In this document: piece after piece, positions 59,992 through 64,000 of the stretch
Position numbering within the stretch: position 1 is the first letter of the stretch
Layout of the letters: each line of letters begins with the position of its first letter
Source of the DNA: Bolinopsis microptera
Taxonomy: Eukaryota; Ctenophora; Tentaculata; Lobata; Bolinopsidae
Length of the DNA: 64,000 bases
Reading direction: 5' to 3'
NCBI RefSeq assembly: GCF_026151205.1
Contig: NC_087084.1
Location: forward strand, 720,312 to 784,311
Notes under the pieces: model-generated
Told to the model about the DNA's origin: nothing
Databases searched by the model: none
The model's input: the letters and a program-made list of their open reading frames with translations, nothing else
Translations under genes and position numbers: made by a program

Positions 59992-60114
59992 AAGAGAAAT
60001 TTACAAACCAGCTCAGAGGGTAGCAATACACTTTGATAACAGTTTGTAGGAAGGTAGCAGGTAGAATAACTATACTGGACAAAATCTTCAGGTCTCTTAC
60101 TGAACAGAATCCTG
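48318..60114 (-). CDS. VPS13B: VPS13B homologue, middle part (about 14 exons)
   Basis: Exons in transcription order: 60114-60009 (3' end uncertain), 59795-59599, 59316-59197, 57513-57459, 57322-57237, 56717-56594, 56035-55911, 55757-55573, 54167-53997, about 52550-52401, 52154-52065, 51752-51659, 50953-50820, 48418-48318. From the second to the ninth exon every phase matches. Family blocks I recognise in order: [53 protein letters not shown], a Ser/Thr/Pro-rich linker, [33 protein letters not shown]. The first exon needs one base to complete a phase-2 codon, as left by the exon ending at 8743. This is therefore the expected continuation of the 8743-14279 part, yet it lies on the other side of it. 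The tenth exon carries frame problems in a noisy stretch. No later exons follow before array 2. Confidence 0.9.
48555..48725. repeat. (GAGGTATAAGT)n repeat
   Basis: About 12 copies of an 11-bp GAGGTATAAGT motif and variants (GAGGTTTAGT, GAGGTTACTT). The same repeat resumes at 50720-50800, so the TGTCC element appears to be inserted inside it. Confidence 0.88.
48752..50721. mobile_element. TGTCC foldback element, about 2 kb, inserted in the 11-bp repeat
   Basis: The left end GGGGTGTCATGTCCGTCTAT is mirrored at the right by ATAGACGGACGTGACACCCC; TATAAG occurs on both outer sides. Both ends contain runs of TGTCCGCCTA/TGTCCGTCTA and a shared stretch, CCTTTTTGGATTCTATGAGA. The middle is a 1.4-kb purine tract. 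No transposase. It lies in the intron between the VPS13B exons at 50820-50953 and 48318-48418. Confidence 0.75.
49010..50430. repeat. Purine-rich (GGAGGACTGA)n tract, 1.4 kb
   Basis: Plus strand is almost only G and A with regular CT dinucleotides: GAGGAGGA, ACTGAGGAGG and ACCCAGGAGG blocks. Strand asymmetry is extreme. Minus-strand ORFs rich in Ser and Pro arise from the composition. Confidence 0.92.
51026..51137. repeat. Second copy of the dispersed repeat at 11014
   Basis: Shares AAAGCGAGACGATAT and ACTGACACCACGGCATCAAC with 11014-11115 and ends in an AT-rich run. It lies between VPS13B exons. Confidence 0.65.
51171..51645. repeat. (ACATGTTACTAC)n 12-bp repeat beside a donor
   Basis: About 37 copies of ACATGTTACTAC, decaying toward 51640, about 12 bases from the donor of the VPS13B exon at 51659. 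On the gene strand the unit is TGTAGTAACATG, containing GTAACA, a weak match to the exon donor GTAACT. Confidence 0.93.
51768..51985. repeat. About 55-bp repeat beside the acceptor at 51753
   Basis: Four copies of TAATCAATTAGTTAATTAGC, AAACTAATTGGTTAGTTGAC and TGGGTAATTGCAGTG. On the gene strand the unit includes ACACTGCAAT, a variant of the real acceptor CCACTGCAG, so the repeat multiplies the intron end. Confidence 0.9.
52490..53775. repeat. 75-bp repeat, about 17 copies of a 3' splice site plus exon start
   Basis: On the gene strand the unit is CTTTCTCCCCAG/GAATTACC, continuing through ACTACAACTGGTGGACTAGT and AATCCTACTGATTATAAAA. The copy nearest 52400 continues into the VPS13B exon, so each unit carries the acceptor and about 60 bases of exon start. 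The 75-bp unit is 25 codons and open. Scattered one-base indels break the frame between units; some look like sequencing error. Confidence 0.9.
53797..53996. repeat. 21-bp repeat starting at a VPS13B donor
   Basis: About nine copies of GTTACTATTCCTCACTATAA. On the gene strand the exon ends CTCAG/GTGAGGAATAGTAAC, and the unit repeats GTGAGGAATAGTAACTTTAT, so donor-like GTGAGG is presented about nine times. Confidence 0.93.
54176..55322. repeat. Composite array: 12-bp repeat alternating with copies of an exon start
   Basis: Runs of GGTTAGTGGGGA (about 75 copies in four blocks) alternate with three extra copies (54511-54590, 54966-55045, 55243-55322) of the acceptor and first 76 bases of the VPS13B exon at 54167. 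Each copy keeps CCAG/ATGGTGGTGTCC and stops at the same base. On the gene strand the 12-mer is CCCCACTAACCT, a branch-site-like CACTAAC plus pyrimidines. The GEVS/GRLV repeat ORFs on the plus strand are artefacts. Confidence 0.93.
55475..55612. repeat. 97-bp duplication of an exon end and donor, with (TTACCTGG)6
   Basis: TTTTACCTGCACAGCAAGAT through CATGCCACAAACTAGT occurs at 55475 and about 55567. The second is the real end of the VPS13B exon at 55573. Between them lie six copies of TTACCTGG, which is CCAGGTAA on the gene strand, a strong donor motif. Confidence 0.92.
56148..56215. repeat. Hairpin-forming inverted repeat
   Basis: TTCGATTTTGAAAATC plus TGGACCTCG is mirrored after a 16-base loop by CGAGGTCCA plus GATTTTCAAAATCGAA, with one mismatched pair. 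It lies in a VPS13B intron. It may be the centre or end of a foldback element extending toward 56530. Confidence 0.8.
56726..57095. repeat. 33-bp repeat beside the acceptor at 56718
   Basis: About 11 copies of AAACACAAGGATATATTTTA TAAGGGAAAATGT, ending directly beside the VPS13B acceptor. On the gene strand the last unit reads ATATATCCTTGTGTTTTGCTCAG, so the unit includes most of the intron end. Confidence 0.93.
57761..58143. mobile_element. Mariner-type MITE, internally deleted copy
   Basis: Starts TA then CAGGGTGGGCCAAAAGTCAG and is the inverted, shortened relative of the element at 20477-21243. They share GTATGACTTACTACCACCAC (in complement) and CACGGCGGAGGTATAAGAC. The right end is eroded: the expected GGCCCACCCTG has become a run of C before CTGTA. 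It adjoins the C-run array that follows. Confidence 0.88.
58130..59226. repeat. About 75-bp array joining a MITE end to an exon end (about 15 copies)
   Basis: Unit: a run of 7-19 C, CTGTATATTTATCAGGAGAT, AATAAT-rich spacer, then CATACTAGATTTGTAGAGAA AGAG. The last part, on the gene strand, is the 3' end of the VPS13B exon at 59197 with its donor CTA/GTATGT. The C-run plus CTGTATA is the MITE terminus. Each unit thus spans exon end, donor, intron start and MITE end. Confidence 0.92.
59505..59640. repeat. 47-bp repeat, three copies of an exon end and donor
   Basis: TGTCTAACCTATATCTAGAG CTTGCTGGGCTAGTGTTCTG AGTGCAG occurs three times. On the gene strand each copy is the last about 40 bases of the VPS13B exon ending at 59599, followed by donor GTTAGA. 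47 is not a multiple of three, so only one donor keeps frame. Confidence 0.93.
59859..60060. repeat. Partial duplication of the exon at 60009-60114 and (GTGAAA)n
   Basis: CCTGCTACCTTCCTACAAAC on the gene strand at about 60060 recurs as CCTGCTACATTCTTACAAAC near 59935. Between them is a (GTGAAA)7 tract. The duplication makes the exon's 3' end uncertain. Confidence 0.7.
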
Positions 60115-60570
60115 CTGAGTTGTCAGTAACCTGGTGGTTATTAGGTGGTAATAGTAAACTAATTACAACACTACAAATCTATTACATTTATTGAGAATTA
60201 TGTAATGTAACGTGATGGAAATATTTTAAGCGGGCATATACTGTCCAAACCCAGGATGCATTACAAGAAGAATTTGTTCTAACTTTGTATGAATGAAAAG
60301 CATTAATAGTATTGTAACGGTATTGTTATGCTGTTACACTATTGTATAGTTACACTTATTGATATTTGTTATCATCGTACCGTATAATAATGGATAAACT
60401 GCACTATACTTTAGTTATACTATATTATTAGCATATAGCTATGCTAGTATATATTATTACCGCATGGGACCTCAGTCGTTAAATGTAACATTTATACTAT
60501 CAACATAGTAAATATAATGGTAAAATCAACATTTCGTTCATTTAATGAACCTATACAGCTATACTATGTG

Positions 60571-60897
60571 TTTGGGGGTGCTTAATCCAAAAACAAAACC
60601 CCGAACCAACCCCAAATGGGAATTTGAGATAAAATTGGGGTTTTTGGGTTTATTTAAGAATTGTGTTATGTTAGAATTGATAATACTTACACCTTCATTC
60701 TACATTTATTTGAGACTAAGTTATAAGTTATACCCCTTCACTCCCATTATCAATTATGATATGTTTCATTTGTAAATTGTATTATGTATTTTTGCATTTT
60801 TAGTTACAAATTATTTAGTTACAAAAAAAGGGAAAAAACCCAATTAAAACCCAAACCCAAAATGGAAATTTGAGTTTTTGGGGTTTGCACCCCCCAT
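60571..60897. mobile_element. MITE-like element with imperfect inverted ends
   Basis: Left TGGGGGTGCTTAATCCAAAA with ACCCCAAATGGGAATTTGAG is mirrored at the right by GGAAATTTGAGTTTTTGGGG and TTTGCACCCCCCA. ATGTGTT and ATGTTTT flank the ends, a possible target duplication. No coding capacity. Confidence 0.6.
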
Positions 60898-60956
60898 GTT
60901 TTGAAAAATACGTACAAATGAACTTTCTAATATCATTACATAATAATATAATAAAT

Positions 60957-63900
60957 GATACATTATTAAAATAAGGTGGGTACCCTGAGAGCGTAGTTAC
61001 AATAACATAGTACATTATTAAAATAAGGTGGGTACCCTGAGAGCGTAGTTACAATAACACAGTACATTATTAAAATAAGGTGGGTACCCTGAGAGCGTAG
61101 TTACAATAACATAGTACATTATTAAAATAAGGTGGGTACCCTGAGAGCGTAGTTACAATAACACAGTACATTATTAAAATAAGGTGGGTACCCTGAGAGC
61201 GTAGTTACAATAACACAGTACATTATTAAAATAAGGTGGGTACCCTGAGAGCGTAGTTACAATAACACAGTACATTATTAAAATAAGGCGGGTACCCTGG
61301 GAGCGTAGTTACAATAACACAGTACATTATTAAAATAAGGTGGGTACCCTGAGAGCGTAGTTACAATAACACAGTACATTATTAAAATAAGGTGGGTACC
61401 CTGAGAGCGTAGTTACAATAACACAGTACATTATTAAAATAAGGCGGGTACCCTGAGAGCGTAGTTACAATAACACAGTACATTATTAAATTAAGGTGGG
61501 TACCCTGAGAGCGTAGTTACAATAACACAGTACATTATTAAAATAAGGTGGGTACCCTGAGAGCGTAGTTACAATAACACAGTACATTATTAAAATAAGG
61601 TGGGTACCCTGAGAGCGTAGTTACAATAACACAGTACATTATTAAAATAAGGTGGGTACCCTGAGAGCGTAGTTACAATAACACAGTACATTATTAAAAT
61701 AAGGTGGGTACCCTGAGAGCGTAGTTACAATAACACAGTACATTATTAAAATAAGGTGGGTACCCTGAGAGCGTAGTTACAATAACATAGTACATTATTA
61801 AAATAAGGCGGGTACCCTGAGAGCGTAGTTACAATAACATAGTACATTATTAAAATAAGGCGGGTACCCTGAGAGCGTAGTTACAATAACACAGTACATT
61901 ATTAAAATAAGGTGGGTACCCTGAGAGCGTAGTTACAATAACATAGTACATTATTAAAATAAGGTGGGTACCCTGAGAGCGTAGTTACAATAACATAGTA
62001 CATTATTAAAATAAGGTGGGTACCCTGAGAGCGTAGTTACAATAACATAGTACATTATTAAAATAAGGTGGGTACCCTGAGAGCGTAGTTACAATAACAC
62101 AGTACATTATTAAAATAAGGTAGGTACCCTGAGAGCGTAGTTACAATAACACAGTACATTATTAAAATAAGGTGGGTACCCTGAGAGCGTAGTTACAATA
62201 ACACAGTACATTATTAAAATAAGGTGGGTACCCTGAGAGCGTAGTTACAATAACACAGTACATTATTAAAATAAGGCGGGTACCCTGAGAGCGTAGTTAC
62301 AATAACATAGTACATTATTAAAATAAGGTGGGTACCCTGAGAGCGTAGTTACAATAACACAGTACATTATTAAAATAAGGTGGGTACCCTGAGAGCGTAG
62401 TTACAATAACACAGTACATTATTAAAATAAGGTGGGTACCCTGAGAGCGTAGTTACAATAACACAGTACATTATTAAAATAAGGTGGGTACCCTGAGAGC
62501 GTAGTTACAATAACATAGTACATTATTAAAATAAGGTGGGTACCCTGAGAGCGTAGTTACAATAACATAGTACATTATTAAAATAAGGTGGGTACCCTGA
62601 GAGCGTAGTTACAATAACACAGTACATTATTAAAATAAGGTGGGTACCCTGAGAGCGTAGTTACAATAACACAGTACATTATTAAAATAAGGTGGGTACC
62701 CTGAGAGCGTAGTTACAATAACACAGTACATTATCAAAATAAGGCGGGTACCCTGAGAGCGTAGTTACAATAACATAGTACATTATTAAAATAAGGTAGG
62801 TACCCTGAGAGCGTAGTTACAATAACACAGTACATTATTAAAATAAGGCGGGTACCCTGAGAGCGTAGTTACAATAACATGATACATTATTAAAATAAGG
62901 TGGGTACCCTGAGAGCGTAGTTACAATAACACAGTACATTATTAAAATAAGGTGGGTACCCTGAGAGCGTAGTTACAATAACACAGTACATTATTAAAAT
63001 AAGGCGGGTACCCTGAGAGCGTAGTTACAATAACACAGTACATTATTAAAATAAGGCGGGTACCCTGAGAGCGTAGTTACAATAACACAGTACATTATTA
63101 AAATAAGGCGGGTACCCTGAGAGCGTAGTTACAATAACACAGTACATTATTAAAATAAGGCGGGTACCCTGAGAGCGTAGTTACAATAACACAGTACATT
63201 ATTAAAATAAGGTGATCACCCTGAGAGCGTAGTTACAATAACACAGTACATTATTAAAATAAGGTGGGTACCCTGAGAGCGTAGTTACAATAACACAGTA
63301 CATTATTAAAATAAGGCGGGTACCCTGAGAGCGTAGTTACAATAACACAGTACATTATTAAAATAAGGTGGGTACCCTGAGAGCGTAGTTACAATAACAT
63401 AGTACATTATTAAAATAAGGTGGGTACCCTGAGAGCGTAGTTACAATAACACAGTACATTATTAAAATAAGGTGGGTACCCTGAGAGCGTAGTTACAATA
63501 ACACAGTACATTATTAAAATAAGGCGGGTACCCTGAGAGCGTAGTTACAATAACACAGTACATTATTAAAATAAGGTGGGTACCCTGAGAGCGTAGTTAC
63601 AATAACACAGTACATTATTAAAATAAGGTGGGTACCCTGAGAGCGTAGTTACAATTACATAGTACATTATTAAAATAAGGTGGGTACCCTGAGAGCGTAG
63701 TTACAATAACACAGTACATTATTAAAATAAGGTGGGTACCCTGAGAGCGTAGTTACAATAACACAGTACATTATTAAAATAAGGTGGGTACCCTGAGAGC
63801 GTAGTTACAATAACACAGTACATTATTAAAATAAGGTGGGTACCCTGAGAGCGTAGTTACAATAACATAGTACATTATTAAAATAAGGTGGGTACCCTGA

Positions 63901-64000
63901 GAGCGTAGTTACAATAACACAGTACATTATTAAAATAAGTTGGGTACCCTGAGAGCGTAGTTACAATAACACAGTACATTATTAAAATAAGGCGGGTACC
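60957..64000. repeat. 52-bp satellite array 3 (about 58 units, clean)
   Basis: Same unit and orientation as array 1, clean and in register, running off the window. Variants include GGCGGGTACC, GGTAGGTACC (62120, 62800) and one ATCACC core (63214). It begins about 840 bp upstream (in gene sense) of the VPS13B exon at 60114. Arrays 1 and 3 could therefore be the two ends of one array in a single VPS13B intron. Confidence 0.97.

Noticed and set aside
1-64000. Centromere or telomere identity for the 52-bp satellite
   Set aside because: The repeat lies in introns of recognisable genes, and no telomeric hexamer array or centromere-specific evidence is visible.

Overview
The window is nuclear DNA from a eukaryote, most likely an invertebrate animal. 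It carries intron-rich VPS13-family genes with GT-AG introns, an intron-containing tRNA-Leu(CAA), TA-flanked Tc1/mariner-type MITEs and a very large amount of tandem repeat. I cannot name the species. No bacterial, phage or viral genes and no CRISPR array were recognised.

Layout. 1-8740: a clean 52-bp satellite, 168 units in perfect register. 8743-14279 (minus): the first 15 exons of a VPS13B homologue, starting in the chorein domain. 14280-18597: intergenic, no recognised gene. 18598-19239 (plus): a single-exon F-box protein. 20152-32968 (plus): the first 13 exons of a VPS13A/C-type gene; its introns hold two MITEs, a minisatellite-bearing foldback element and three copies of a tRNA cassette. 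34030-47490: a second 52-bp satellite, full of indels as in unpolished long-read sequence. 47491-48317: a 46-bp tandem repeat. 48318-60114 (minus): about 14 more VPS13B-type exons that appear to follow directly after those at 8743-14279, although they lie on the wrong side of them. 60957-64000: a third, clean 52-bp array running off the window.

VPS13 proteins are bridge-like lipid-transfer proteins at membrane contact sites, and F-box proteins are usually SCF ubiquitin-ligase adaptors. Nothing here shows that the three genes work together. The two VPS13 genes are divergently arranged around the F-box gene.

Two observations stand out. First, in both VPS13 genes most intronic tandem repeats begin at, or include, a 5' or 3' splice site, so splice sites are present in 2 to about 17 tandem copies. 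Second, the order of VPS13B exons, and the fact that both VPS13 genes run into the error-rich array from opposite sides, show that this window is either mis-joined through the 52-bp satellite or a real rearrangement. The clean array at 1-6700 and the noisy array at about 39900-46700 carry the same variant units in the same order.

Exon boundaries were derived by eye from splice consensus, reading phase and remembered family similarity, without alignment software.
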